In this document: one piece after another, positions 8,773 to 17,226 of the stretch
How the letters are laid out: each line of letters opens with the position of its first letter
Numbering within the stretch: the first letter of the stretch is position 1
Assembly (NCBI GenBank): GCA_050246475.1
Contig: JBFWVZ010000001.1
Location: forward strand, 739,709 to 803,708
Reading direction: 5' to 3'
DNA length: 64,000 nucleotides
DNA from: CADEEL01 sp050246475
Lineage (GTDB): Bacteria > Pseudomonadota > Alphaproteobacteria > Caulobacterales > Aquidulcibacteraceae
The notes under the pieces: generated by a model
What the model was told of the DNA's origin: nothing
The model's input: the letters and a program-made list of their open reading frames with translations, nothing else
Database searches by the model: none
Made by a program: the position numbers and the translations under genes

Positions 8773-10410
8773 ATGCGCGTGAGGCGGGGGCTCGCGGGCG
8801 CCATTGCGTTCGCGGCCTTCGCTGCGCCCGCCTTCGCGCAAGAGGCGCCCATCATCATCGATGCTGGGCGCCTCGATCGCGTGGAGCCCGAAGCGCCCGC
8901 GCCCATCGAATTGCGCGGACGCGACGGCGCGCGCGTCGAAATCGCGCCCGCGCCGAGAGAAGAGGCGCAAACCGCGCCGCTCGCATCCGTCGCGCTTCAA
9001 GGCGGCGGCCTCATCCCCGCCGCCGTCGAAGAGATATGGCGCCCATTCGTGGGCCGCCCGCTTGATGCCGCGCTTGCGGGTGAGATCGCGGAAGCCATCG
9101 CCGCGCTCTACCGCCAAACGGATGTCGCGCTCTATTCCGTCATCGCGCCGCAGCAGGATCTGAGCGATGGCGCGCTGGAGCTCGTCGCCATCGAAGGCGC
9201 GCTCGCCGATGTCGCGATCGAGACGGACGATCCGCAGGCGGACGATATCGCGCTCGTCCAGGCTTACGTCGCCCATCTTCCCACGCAGCGCCCCTTAAGC
9301 CGCGCATCCATGGAGCGCGCGTTCGCGCTGATCCGTGCGCTGCCGGGCGTGCGCCTGGCTGCCAATCTCGTGCAGACGGACCAGCCTGGCCTCGCGCGCC
9401 TCGTGCTGCGCGTGGAGCATGATCGCGTGCGCGTCGGCGCCGCGATCAACAATCGCGGCACGCCGCGCTTAGGGCGCACGCAAGTCAGCGCCGATCTCGC
9501 GTGGAACGGCGTGGCGCTTGCGGGCGATCAGGCGACGATCTTCGCCGCCGCGCCCACCGATTTCGAGAGCTTCTTCTTCATCGCGGCCGCGTACTCCGCG
9601 CCCATCGGCGAAGACGGCGTGCGCGTGCGCGTAAGCGCGAGCCGCTTGGAGACGCAGCCCGACGGCCTGCGCGGCACGGCGGAAACCTATGGCGCGCTCG
9701 TTTCCTACCCGCTCATCGCCTCGAACGCGCGTTCGCTCACCATAAGCGGCGCGTTCGATTGGGCCGAAAGCGAAAACGCCACGCTGGGGCAGATCACCGA
9801 TACGAGCCGCACGCGCGTGCTGCGCGCCGCGCTCGCTTACGGGCAAATCCGCGGGCGCCTCACGCTGAACGCCGGCGCGACGTTGAGCTTGGGCCTCGAC
9901 GCGTTCGACGCCTATGTCGATCCCATCCTCGCGGACGTCGATTTCACCCGCCTCTCGCTCACCGCGGGCGCCGAGCGCGTGCTCTTCGGCGATCTGCGCT
10001 TGCGCGCGCGCTTCGCTGCGCAGCTGACCGATAGCCTCCTGCCGGGCGGGGAGATGTTCACCCTCGGCGGCGATGCGTTCGGCCGCGCATACCCAAGCGC
10101 GCTCATCGCGGGCGATAGCGGCTTCGCGGCCATGGGCGAACTGGCTTTCGTTCCGCGCGGCATGCCCGATTGGGCGCGCGGCAGCGAAGCCTATCTCTTC
10201 ATCGATGGCGGCCAGATCTGGCGCGCAGCGCGCGGCCTATCGCCCGAACTCGTCACCGGCCTCGCCTCCTGGGGCGGCGGCCTGCGCCTCGGGCTCTTCG
10301 ATCAAACCATCATCGGCCTTGAAGCCGCCGGCGGCCTCGACTCGCCGCACGGCGAGGAGATCGAAGACTGGCGCATCCTCCTCGCCGCACGTTCGCGCTG
10401 GAGCGAGTGA
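8773..10410 (+). CDS. TpsB-family outer-membrane transporter (ShlB/FhaC/HecB type)
   Basis: A 545-residue protein with a cleavable signal peptide (AAPAFAQ). Residues ~85-160 fit the POTRA_2 layout of TpsB proteins (IAEAIAALYRQTDVALYSVIAPQQDLSDGALEL, read in parts), and a second POTRA-like unit follows. The C-terminal ~330 residues are amphipathic barrel strands, with the family's conserved FTLGGDAFGRAYPSALIAGDSG element read as the L6 loop region with a shorter RGY-like core. TpsB proteins export a partner protein across the outer membrane from the periplasm. The only gene coupled to it is the small lipoprotein upstream; no large TpsA gene is in the window. Confidence 0.85.
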   Translation: MRVRRGLAGAIAFAAFAAPAFAQEAPIIIDAGRLDRVEPEAPAPIELRGRDGARVEIAPAPREEAQTAPLASVALQGGGLIPAAVEEIWRPFVGRPLDAALAGEIAEAIAALYRQTDVALYSVIAPQQDLSDGALELVAIEGALADVAIETDDPQADDIALVQAYVAHLPTQRPLSRASMERAFALIRALPGVRLAANLVQTDQPGLARLVLRVEHDRVRVGAAINNRGTPRLGRTQVSADLAWNGVALAGDQATIFAAAPTDFESFFFIAAAYSAPIGEDGVRVRVSASRLETQPDGLRGTAETYGALVSYPLIASNARSLTISGAFDWAESENATLGQITDTSRTRVLRAALAYGQIRGRLTLNAGATLSLGLDAFDAYVDPILADVDFTRLSLTAGAERVLFGDLRLRARFAAQLTDSLLPGGEMFTLGGDAFGRAYPSALIAGDSGFAAMGELAFVPRGMPDWARGSEAYLFIDGGQIWRAARGLSPELVTGLASWGGGLRLGLFDQTIIGLEAAGGLDSPHGEEIEDWRILLAARSRWSE

Positions 10411-10460
10411 TGCTTGCGTGTTGTCGCACTTCCCAACACGGATGATAAGCTCCGTTCCAA

Positions 10461-11585
10461 ATGAGCGGAGCGTATCAGGCATCGCGCTGTGGGCGGTCGG
10501 CGCTAAAAACGACAATCGCGTGTCTCGCGCTACTCTGCGCGGCCTGCGAGCGCACGATGGCAACGCAGAATTTCAATCTCAATCCCGCGAACCAGCGCGC
10601 CGCACACGATACATTGGCGGTCTCGCCTGACGGTTCGATCATCGTGGCCGGCCCGCGCTTCTTACCCACGAACGGCCTTCTCGTTGTGGATTGGGCGTCA
10701 TCCTCCTCGTATGTGCTGGAACACCCCGAACCGGACGTGTTGGTAACGGAAGCTGCTCTTTCAACTGATGGTTCAACACTTGCGCTGGTGGTGACGCGGC
10801 CGCTGTTCTTTGGCGTAAGCGAAATATGGCTGACGGATCCGTCCGGAAACGTTCGCGATATCATTGGTCAACCGCGAAGAAGCCTTCGATATCCAGCGTT
10901 CTCGCCGGGTGGCGACAGGTTAGCTTTCTTTCAGGACATCGACGGCGACCGGTTCAGGATTGCGCCAAACCTTCGGGAGGCCATGACCTACTCGGTTTTC
11001 GAAATGGCTCTCGATACGAGAGAGGTTCAAGCGCGCACTTCGAGTGCGTACGCTGCGCTGTGTGGCATATTCTACTTGGACGATAGCATCTACTACTGCG
11101 CTGCCGCTCCGATGGAGCGGCTCAACGACGGCACCTACGTCTTCGAACATTCCCCATCCACGCTTCGCGGCGAAGACGTGCGATTTCCCAACCATCGTCT
11201 CGTCCCCACGTTGCGGGACAACCAAGCAGACGAGCCCGTTGATCGTTCTGGCTTATTGGTGGGCGTTTCGCGATCCGGCTCATTGTTGCTAAGTAGAGGT
11301 GTTCAGGCGCGCACTGACCCTTCGTGCACTGCCGTTCTTGTTGACGCCGATGGCGCTGAACGACAACTCGCACACCCTCCCGGCAGGGTGTGCCATTTCG
11401 CGGTCAGCGCCGATGGAACAACCGTTGCCGGTCTTGGCTACGATTCAGTGGCGTTTACGCCGACGACGAGTCGCCTCGTCGTGTGGCGATCCGGAACAAT
11501 TGTGTTCGACGCGCTGTTTTCCGAGCTTCAAACGGGAACGCCGCGCCAGCTGCAGCAGAGAGAGGGCGCCTCCGCGACGAGGTGA
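10461..11585 (+). CDS. Lipoprotein with beta-propeller-like repeats, unknown function
   Basis: A 374-residue protein with a long basic n-region and lipobox LLCAAC. The mature part has several TolB/WD40-like blade phrases: HDTLAVSPDGSIIVAG, EAALSTDGSTLALVV, YPAFSPGGDRLAFF and HFAVSADGTTVAGLG. This fits a periplasmic or outer-membrane-anchored propeller used for protein contacts. Base composition is lower in GC than neighbours, suggesting a more recent arrival. The stop at 11583-11585 abuts the end of the broken DUF2188 gene on the other strand. Confidence 0.7.
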   Translation: MSGAYQASRCGRSALKTTIACLALLCAACERTMATQNFNLNPANQRAAHDTLAVSPDGSIIVAGPRFLPTNGLLVVDWASSSSYVLEHPEPDVLVTEAALSTDGSTLALVVTRPLFFGVSEIWLTDPSGNVRDIIGQPRRSLRYPAFSPGGDRLAFFQDIDGDRFRIAPNLREAMTYSVFEMALDTREVQARTSSAYAALCGIFYLDDSIYYCAAAPMERLNDGTYVFEHSPSTLRGEDVRFPNHRLVPTLRDNQADEPVDRSGLLVGVSRSGSLLLSRGVQARTDPSCTAVLVDADGAERQLAHPPGRVCHFAVSADGTTVAGLGYDSVAFTPTTSRLVVWRSGTIVFDALFSELQTGTPRQLQQREGASATR

Positions 11586-11826
11586 TCACTTCTTGTCCCT
11601 GATCTCGACCTCCGGCCGGTCGCCTCCGGCCACCTGCTCCTCGTGCCAGACGCCGTCCTTGTCCTCCCACTGGATCGCGGCGTCGCGCCCGCCGACCTGC
11701 TGCTCCGCCGCCACGCGCCGCACGGCGGCAAGCGCCGTGCGAGGGGAACGTCTCGCTGATCGTGTCGCCGAGTTTGAAGGCCTAGCCGCCGTCGTGCTGG
11801 ATGATGTCGTAGGTGATCTTCGTCAT
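11586..11826 (-). pseudogene. Broken DUF2188-like gene (nonsense codon plus frameshift)
   Basis: From the ATG at 11824-11826 I read MTKITYDIIQHDGG and then TAG where the family has Trp (expected GGW). The same frame continues AFKLGDTISETFPSHGA and is then lost. A one-base shift restores ALAAVRRVAAEQQVGG, then an AAIQWEDKDGVWHEE core, and reaches a TGA at 11586-11588. So two independent lesions, a stop and a one-base deletion, interrupt what was an ~80-residue DUF2188 protein. The family has no established function. Sequencing error could explain one lesion but is unlikely for both. Confidence 0.75.
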
Positions 11827-11903
11827 GCGGGCCTCCGGCGTTTCGCCTGAGATATAGCGCCGCCTTGCGCTTTGTCGCGCCGGCCCCCTATGGTCCGTGC
11901 AGA

Positions 11904-12085
11904 CGGTCATCCTTCGGGGTGTGAAAAGGGAACGCGGTCACGGGCGTCTTGCTCAAATCCGCGGCTGTTCCCGCAACTGTAGGCGGCGAGCTTCGCCCCA
12001 CGCGCCACTGGTTTCGGCCGGGAAGGCGGGGAGAAGCGCCCATCGCAAGATGGAAAGCCGCGAGCCAGGAGACCTGCCGTCGCCG
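11904..12085 (+). promoter_or_regulatory. Cobalamin (B12) riboswitch aptamer
   Basis: The stretch has the conserved landmarks in order: an early GGTCAT..CCTTCGGGGTG hairpin, a GGGAACGCGGT element, GCTGTTCCCGCAACTGTA at ~11964, a CCACTG...GGGAAGGCGG hairpin, and the B12 box GAGCCAGGAGACCTGCC near 12063. These are the signature elements of adenosyl/aquo-cobalamin riboswitches, which shut off the downstream genes when B12 is plentiful. It lies just upstream of btuB and the btuCDF genes, which fits. Together with the expression platform it fills the 405-bp gap between 11827 and 12231. Confidence 0.95.
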
Positions 12086-12155
12086 TCGCGTTCCGTGGTC
12101 CGGGAAGAGGCCGTCGGAAGGCGGGTGATCCGTCCAAGCGACATGCTGGCTCTGC

Positions 12156-12189
12156 CGATGCGCACGCATCGCCGGCGTTGTCGCTTTTT
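12156..12189 (+). terminator. Candidate riboswitch expression-platform terminator
   Basis: CGATGCG at 12156-12162 pairs with CGCATCG at 12165-12171 across a two-base loop, and a run of five T at 12185-12189 follows after 13 bases. It lies between the B12 aptamer and btuB. The gap between stem and T-run is longer than in a classic intrinsic terminator, so translational control by masking of the btuB start is an alternative. Confidence 0.4.
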
Positions 12190-12231
12190 CCCAAACGCGC
12201 AGAGCGTGCGGGCCGGACGGAAGAACATCCA

Positions 12232-14154
12232 ATGCAACGCTTTCTGCTTTTGACGGCTTCGCTCCTGGCGCTCGCCGCGCCGGCTTTTGCCCAAAACGAT
12301 CCGGCTACGGATGAAACAGTCGTCGTCACGGCCACGCGCAGCCAGTCGGCGCTGCGCAACGCCCCCGCCGACGTGGACGTGATCGATGTGGAAGAGGCGC
12401 GCGCGCGGGGCGATCTCTCCATCGTCGATGTGCTGGAAAGCGTGCCCGGCCTGGCGGTCGTGCGCTCCGGCCCCTTCGGCCAGCAGACGAGCATCTTTTC
12501 CGGCGGCGTCAATTCGAACCACACGCTCGTTCTGTTCGACGGCATCCGCGTCAACGATCCCTCGACGCCGGGCTCTTCCTTCGATGCGGGCCAGGATCTG
12601 CTCGCGGGGCTTGCGCGCATCGAGGTGGTGCAAGGCCCGCTCTCGGCGCTCTACGGCTCCGACGCGATCGGCGGCGCCATCAACATGATCCCGCGCCATG
12701 GCGGCGAAGGGGCCTTGAACGCGCGCCTCGATATGGCGGCGGGCTCGTTCGATACGCTGACCGCTTCCGCAAGCGTGGACGGGACGCTTGGGCGCTTTCG
12801 CTACGCGATCACCGGCGAAGGCTACGCCACGGAGGGCCATGACATCGTGCCCGAACGCATGCCCACGCACACCGGCGATCCCGATGGCGCGGAATCCATG
12901 ACGGTGACGGGCGTGTTCGATCTCGCACTCTCCGATGCGTTGAGCCTCGATCTCCTCATCCGCCACCGTGAAGCGCGCGCGGATTTCGATGCGTTTCCGT
13001 TCGATTTCTTGCTCGGCGAGTACCGCGCCGACGATCCCGATCTCGAAATCTCCCGCAACGATCTGACCATCGCGCGCCTCGGCGCGACGTGGCGCATGAC
13101 GGACGCGCTCTCCCTGCGCGCAACGACAGCCCGCACGCGCCAAATCCGCGAGCAGACGAACGACGGCGTGACCGATCTCACCTATGAAGGCGAGCGCGAA
13201 AGCCACGAAGCTTCGCTCGAATGGCGCCCGGCGATCACCGGCGTGATGACGGATGCGGCTGTCACGCTCGGCGCGATCGCCGAAACCGAGAACGCGGACA
13301 CCTACGAATTTTTCGGCTTCCCGCCAGCGACGACCGTCGATGCCGAACAGGATCACCAAGGCGCCTTCTTGACGGGGCAAGGCACGTGGGGCGCGTTGAC
13401 GCTCACCGGCGCGGTGCGCGTGGATGATTATGAAGGTTTCGGCACGGAGACGACGTGGCGCGCCGGCGCATCGTACGAACTGATCGAAGGCGTCCGCGTT
13501 TACGCCGCCTACGGAACATCTTATCGCGCGCCGACGCTCTATGAGCGCTTCGTCTCCTTCGGCAATCCAAATCTTCAGGCGGAGGAGGGCGAGACGTGGG
13601 AAGCCGGCGCCGATGCGCGCGTGGCGCTCTTCGGGCGCGCCGACGGTTTGACGATGCGCGCGCTCTACCGCTCGACCGACCTTGAGAACCTCATCGATTT
13701 CAACGGCTCGTTCGAATACGACAATGTCGATCTCGCCGAGATAGAAAGCGCCGAAGCGCGCGCGGCGCTCCGGCCCACGGACTGGCTGACGCTTGAAGCC
13801 GCTTACACCTGGACCGACGCGCGCGACGCGGTCGCGGACACACAATTGCTGCGCCGCCCCGAACATCAATGGACCGCCGCGATCGTCGTCGATCAGGGGC
13901 CGTTCACGGGAAGGCTCGCTTGGCGCCATGTCGGCGAGCGCGCCGATCAGATGTACGGCGACGATTCCTTCTTCGATGGCGTCGGCGTGAGCGAAAGCTA
14001 CGACATTGCGCGCGCCTCGGCCTCCTGGCGCTTCAATGAGGCGGCGCAGATCTTCGTCACGGCGGACAATCTCTTCGATGAAGACTACGAACCCTCCAAC
14101 GCCTTCGCCGGCGCCCCGCGCTCGGTGATGGCGGGGATACGGCTCACGCCTTGA
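12232..14154 (+). CDS. btuB: TonB-dependent vitamin B12 receptor BtuB
   Basis: A 640-residue protein started at the ATG at 12232, which opens a clean signal peptide (LLALAAPAFAQ). The TonB box region is ETVVVTATR, and the plug domain follows with VDVLESVPGLAVV, VLFDGIRVNDP and VVQGPLSALYGSDAIGG, all standard for BtuB-type receptors. A 22-strand barrel fills the rest and ends in the VMAGIRLTP beta-signal-like strand. It binds cobalamin at the outer membrane and imports it using TonB energy. The riboswitch upstream and btuCDF downstream make B12 the likely substrate. Its stop overlaps the TTG start of btuC. Confidence 0.93.
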   Translation: MQRFLLLTASLLALAAPAFAQNDPATDETVVVTATRSQSALRNAPADVDVIDVEEARARGDLSIVDVLESVPGLAVVRSGPFGQQTSIFSGGVNSNHTLVLFDGIRVNDPSTPGSSFDAGQDLLAGLARIEVVQGPLSALYGSDAIGGAINMIPRHGGEGALNARLDMAAGSFDTLTASASVDGTLGRFRYAITGEGYATEGHDIVPERMPTHTGDPDGAESMTVTGVFDLALSDALSLDLLIRHREARADFDAFPFDFLLGEYRADDPDLEISRNDLTIARLGATWRMTDALSLRATTARTRQIREQTNDGVTDLTYEGERESHEASLEWRPAITGVMTDAAVTLGAIAETENADTYEFFGFPPATTVDAEQDHQGAFLTGQGTWGALTLTGAVRVDDYEGFGTETTWRAGASYELIEGVRVYAAYGTSYRAPTLYERFVSFGNPNLQAEEGETWEAGADARVALFGRADGLTMRALYRSTDLENLIDFNGSFEYDNVDLAEIESAEARAALRPTDWLTLEAAYTWTDARDAVADTQLLRRPEHQWTAAIVVDQGPFTGRLAWRHVGERADQMYGDDSFFDGVGVSESYDIARASASWRFNEAAQIFVTADNLFDEDYEPSNAFAGAPRSVMAGIRLTP

Positions 14155-15131
14155 AACTGAGCGCGCTCCTCGTCGTCGCGCTGCTCGCGTTGCTTATCGC
14201 GCACGCGCTGTTCGGCCCAGCGGGCCTTGCGGTGCGTGACGCGATGAGAGCGCTCGCGGGCGGCGGCGAGGAAAGCGCGCGCGAAATCGTCTGGGCGATC
14301 CGCGTTCCGCGCGCGCTTTGCGCCGCTCTCGTGGGCGCGAGCCTCGGTCTTTGCGGCGCGGCGCTGCAAGGATTATTGCGCAATCCGTTGGCGGATGCGG
14401 GCGTGTTGGGCGTTTCGGGCTTTGCTTCGCTCGGCGCCGTCGTCGCGTTCGCGTACGGGCTGACGGAGCTGTGGGCGTGGAGCCCGCAGGCGCTCGCTAT
14501 CCTCTTCGCGCTCGCCGCGGCGGCCTTGGTCGTGAGCGTGGGCGTGGCGCTCGAAGGCGTCTCCGCGCTCATTCTGATCGGCGTTGGTGTTTCGAGCTTG
14601 GCCGGCGCGCTCATCGCGCTCGCGCTCAACATGGCGCCGAGTCTCATGACGCTCGCCGATCTCGTGAACTGGACCTTGGGCAGCGTCGCCAATCGCTCGT
14701 TCGACGATCTGGCGCTCGCCGCGCCGATTGTTGCCGCTGGCGCAGCATTGATCTCCTCGTCAGGGCGCGCGTTGACGGCCTTGGGTCTGGGCGATGAGAC
14801 CGCGCGAACACTGGGCGTGAATGTGGCGGCCGCGCGCACGCGCATCATCGCCGGCGTCGCATTGGCCGCCGGGGCCGCGACCGCGCTCGCCGGCATCATC
14901 GGCTTCGTCGGTGTCGCCGCGCCGCATTTGGTGCGCGCAAGTGTGGGCCACGATCCCGCGCGCACATTGCTGCCCGCGACACTGATGGGCGCCTGCCTCG
15001 TGGCGTTCGCCGATCTCTGCGTGCGGCTTTCGCCGTTCGATCAGCCGTTGGCGCTGGGCGTCGCCGCCGCGTTTCTGGGCGCGCCGATCTTCATCCTGGC
15101 CGCGGCGCGCCTCGCGAGAAGCGCGCGATGA
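14151..15131 (+). CDS. btuC: B12 ABC transporter permease (FecCD/BtuC family)
   Basis: A 326-residue protein of about ten membrane segments. RVPRALCAALVGASLGLCGAALQGLLRNPLAD (residues ~52-83, read in parts) is the family signature, and GFVGVAAPHLVRASVGHDPA near 250-270 is the cytoplasmic loop that contacts the ATPase. The start is a TTG at 14151 sharing bases with the btuB stop (TTGA), which indicates translational coupling. It forms the inner-membrane channel with BtuD and BtuF. Confidence 0.9.
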   Translation: MKLSALLVVALLALLIAHALFGPAGLAVRDAMRALAGGGEESAREIVWAIRVPRALCAALVGASLGLCGAALQGLLRNPLADAGVLGVSGFASLGAVVAFAYGLTELWAWSPQALAILFALAAAALVVSVGVALEGVSALILIGVGVSSLAGALIALALNMAPSLMTLADLVNWTLGSVANRSFDDLALAAPIVAAGAALISSSGRALTALGLGDETARTLGVNVAAARTRIIAGVALAAGAATALAGIIGFVGVAAPHLVRASVGHDPARTLLPATLMGACLVAFADLCVRLSPFDQPLALGVAAAFLGAPIFILAAARLARSAR

Positions 15132-15868
15132 GCCTTCTTTCGTTCGACGGCGCCGCGCTGGCGATCCGCACACGGACAATCGTGCGCGACGTCTCATTCT
15201 CCATCGCGCCAGGAGAGCGCGTCGCGCTCATCGGCCCCAATGGCGCGGGCAAAACCACGATCCTGCGCGCCGCGCTGGGACTCATCGCGCCAAGCGGAGG
15301 CGCGGTGCGCTTGGGCGAAGACGATCCCGCGAAACTCAACGCAACCGAACGCGCCCGCCGCGCCGCTTATCTGCCGCAGCGCGCGAACGCCGCGTGGCCC
15401 ATCACGGTGGAGGCGCTCGCCGCGCTCGGCCGCTTCACCTATGGCGCCCCGCGCGCCACCGATCCCGCGATCGAGGAAGCGCTCGCCGCCGCCGATGTCG
15501 CGCATCTGCGCACGCGCCCGCTCGACACGCTCTCCGGCGGCGAACAAGCGCGCGCGCATCTCGCCCGCGCGCTGGCGCAACAGGCGCCGCTGCTTCTGTT
15601 GGATGAGCCGACCGCCAATCTCGATCCCGCGCAAGCCGCGCGCGTCGCCGATTTGATCGCGCGCGCGGGAGAGAAGGGCGCGGTGCTCTTCGCCACGCAC
15701 GATTTCGCAACGGTGTTCAAGGCCGCGACCCGCGCGCTCGTGGTCGCGGAGAACAGAATCGTCTTCGATGCGCCGCCCGCATCGCTGACCCCCACGATCC
15801 TGCGCGATGCCTTCGGCGCCGAAGCGCGGATACTTCAAACTGAGACCGGGCCATGCGCGGTTTTCTAG
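15128..15868 (+). CDS. btuD: B12 ABC transporter ATPase
   Basis: A 246-residue protein. Walker A is GPNGAGKTT (residues 36-44), the ABC signature is LSGGEQARAHLARAL, Walker B is LLLLDEPTANLD, and the switch histidine is in FATHDF. This is the FecE/BtuD class that powers metal-chelate and B12 importers. The ATG overlaps the btuC stop by four bases. A hairpin repeat begins 17 bases after its stop. Confidence 0.92.
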   Translation: MSLLSFDGAALAIRTRTIVRDVSFSIAPGERVALIGPNGAGKTTILRAALGLIAPSGGAVRLGEDDPAKLNATERARRAAYLPQRANAAWPITVEALAALGRFTYGAPRATDPAIEEALAAADVAHLRTRPLDTLSGGEQARAHLARALAQQAPLLLLDEPTANLDPAQAARVADLIARAGEKGAVLFATHDFATVFKAATRALVVAENRIVFDAPPASLTPTILRDAFGAEARILQTETGPCAVF

Positions 15869-15884
15869 CGCGAACCCATCCATC

Positions 15885-15980
15885 CCTCCCCCTGAAAGGG
15901 GGAGGTGAGGTGGGGGTAAGCGCTTCGTCTTGCCGACGCTGGCGCCGACCCCCTCCCATCCTCCCCCTTGCAGGGGGAGG
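15885..15980. repeat. Paired G/C hairpin repeat, copy a
   Basis: Left hairpin CCTCCCCCT-loop-AGGGGGAGG (15885-15905) and right hairpin of the same arms (15960-15980) flank a ~50-bp spacer whose ends, GGTGGGGGT and ACCCCCTCCC, are also complementary. The same architecture recurs at 20644, 27466, 38529 and 40774. The right hairpin ends 17 bases before the proposed btuF start and contains GGAGG. Confidence 0.8.
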
Positions 15981-15996
15981 GGTGCGTCGCGCGCTG

Positions 15997-16794
15997 ATGT
16001 GTTTGGTCGCGTTCCTTCTTCTCCTTGCATCGCCCGCCCACGCCCAGCCGCAGCGCATCGTCTCGCTCGATTTCTGCGCAGACCAATACGTGCTGCGCCT
16101 GGCCGCGCCCGATCAGATCGCCGCCGTCTCGCGCGGCGCCGGCGCGATGGATTCCTATGAGCGCGCCCGCGCGCGAGGCGTCCCGAGCGTGCGCGCGACG
16201 ATGGAGGAAGTCGCGCCCCTTCGCCCCGATCTCGTGGTGCGCTCGTTCGGCGGCGGGCCCGCGCTCGAAGCCGCGCTCGCGCGCCGGAACGTCACAATCC
16301 TCAATGTCGGCTGGAGCGAGAACATCGCCCAAGTCCTCACGGACGTGCGCCGCGTCTCCACGGCGTTCGGCAGGCAAGCAGAGGGAGAAGCGTTCGCGCG
16401 CCAGCTCGAAGCGCGCCGCGCCGCGCTCGCGCGCAATCGCCCGCGCGCGCAATCGCCGGTTCTCTATCTGACGCCCGGCGGCGTGACGGCGGGGCGCAAC
16501 ACCATGGTGGACGCGATCTTCCGTGAGGCGGGCGCGGTGAACGCGGAGGAGGGCGCCGGCTGGCGCCCCGCGCCGCTGGAGCGCCTCGTCGCGCGCCAGC
16601 CCGAACGCGTCGTGCTCTCTTTCTTCGATCTTCCCGCCGCGCGCGCCGATGGGTGGAGCGCGGCGCGCCATCCGGTCATGCGCCGCATCGTCCGCGAGAC
16701 GCCATCAGTCTCCTGGCCCGCGGCGTGGACCGCGTGCCCCACCTGGGGCGCGCTCGATGCGGCCGAGGCGCTGCAGCGCGCGCTCCCGCGCTGA
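15997..16794 (+). CDS. btuF: B12 periplasmic binding protein (BtuF-like)
   Basis: A 265-residue protein from the ATG at 15997, with a signal peptide ending ASPAHAQ. The mature part opens with PQRIVSLDFCADQYVLRL and has a long helix linker between two lobes, as in type III (BtuF/FepB) binding proteins. It would deliver cobalamin to BtuCD. A GTG at 15982 is an alternative start. The frame is open further up, through the hairpin repeat, but that extension is low-complexity and lacks a leader. The gene is last in the riboswitch-controlled operon. Confidence 0.85.
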   Translation: MCLVAFLLLLASPAHAQPQRIVSLDFCADQYVLRLAAPDQIAAVSRGAGAMDSYERARARGVPSVRATMEEVAPLRPDLVVRSFGGGPALEAALARRNVTILNVGWSENIAQVLTDVRRVSTAFGRQAEGEAFARQLEARRAALARNRPRAQSPVLYLTPGGVTAGRNTMVDAIFREAGAVNAEEGAGWRPAPLERLVARQPERVVLSFFDLPAARADGWSAARHPVMRRIVRETPSVSWPAAWTACPTWGALDAAEALQRALPR

Positions 16795-16835
16795 AACCGC
16801 TTGCGCGCCTCGCACTGTGCCGGGAGAGAGAGCGC

Positions 16836-17207
16836 ATGAAGAAGCTCATCGCCGCCCTCGCGTGCCTCGCCGCGGCCTGCGGCCAGCCCGCCCCAACGCA
16901 ATCCTCCGATCAAGCGCCCGCCGAAGCGGCCGCGACCGCGCCGGGCGCAGCTGGCGTTGAAATTGACCGCGGCATGCTGCTCGGAAGCTGGGGCGACAAC
17001 GGCGATTGCACACGCGCGGTGACCTTCGCGGACGACGGCTCTTACCGCATGTTCGACGGCGCCGAGGGGCGCTGGTCCGTCGCGGGAGACCGCATCACCA
17101 TGGAAGGCCCCGCCGGCAGCTACGAGATCCGCGTGACGAGCCTGAACGCCACGCAGCTCCTCATCGGCAATCCGGACGGCTCGATCGGCCTCTCCCAGCG
17201 CTGCTAG
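16836..17207 (+). CDS. Small lipoprotein of unknown function
   Basis: A 123-residue protein started at an ATG preceded by GGGAGAGAG. The leader ends in LAAACGQ (Cys18 region), then an Ala/Pro/Gln spacer. The domain begins IDRGMLLGSWGDNGDC and contains RAVTFADDGSYRMFDGAEGRWSV and GDRITMEG, a short lipocalin-like strand pattern common in periplasmic proteins of unknown role. It follows btuF by 41 bases in the same direction but the content does not link it to B12. Confidence 0.75.
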   Translation: MKKLIAALACLAAACGQPAPTQSSDQAPAEAAATAPGAAGVEIDRGMLLGSWGDNGDCTRAVTFADDGSYRMFDGAEGRWSVAGDRITMEGPAGSYEIRVTSLNATQLLIGNPDGSIGLSQRC

Positions 17208-17226
17208 GGCGTGCTAGGAAACGGCC

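Noticed and set aside
11953..13929. A 658-codon open frame opposite btuB.
   Set aside because: It is antisense to a clear BtuB with all receptor motifs and reads as Arg/Ala-rich low-complexity sequence typical of high-GC shadows.
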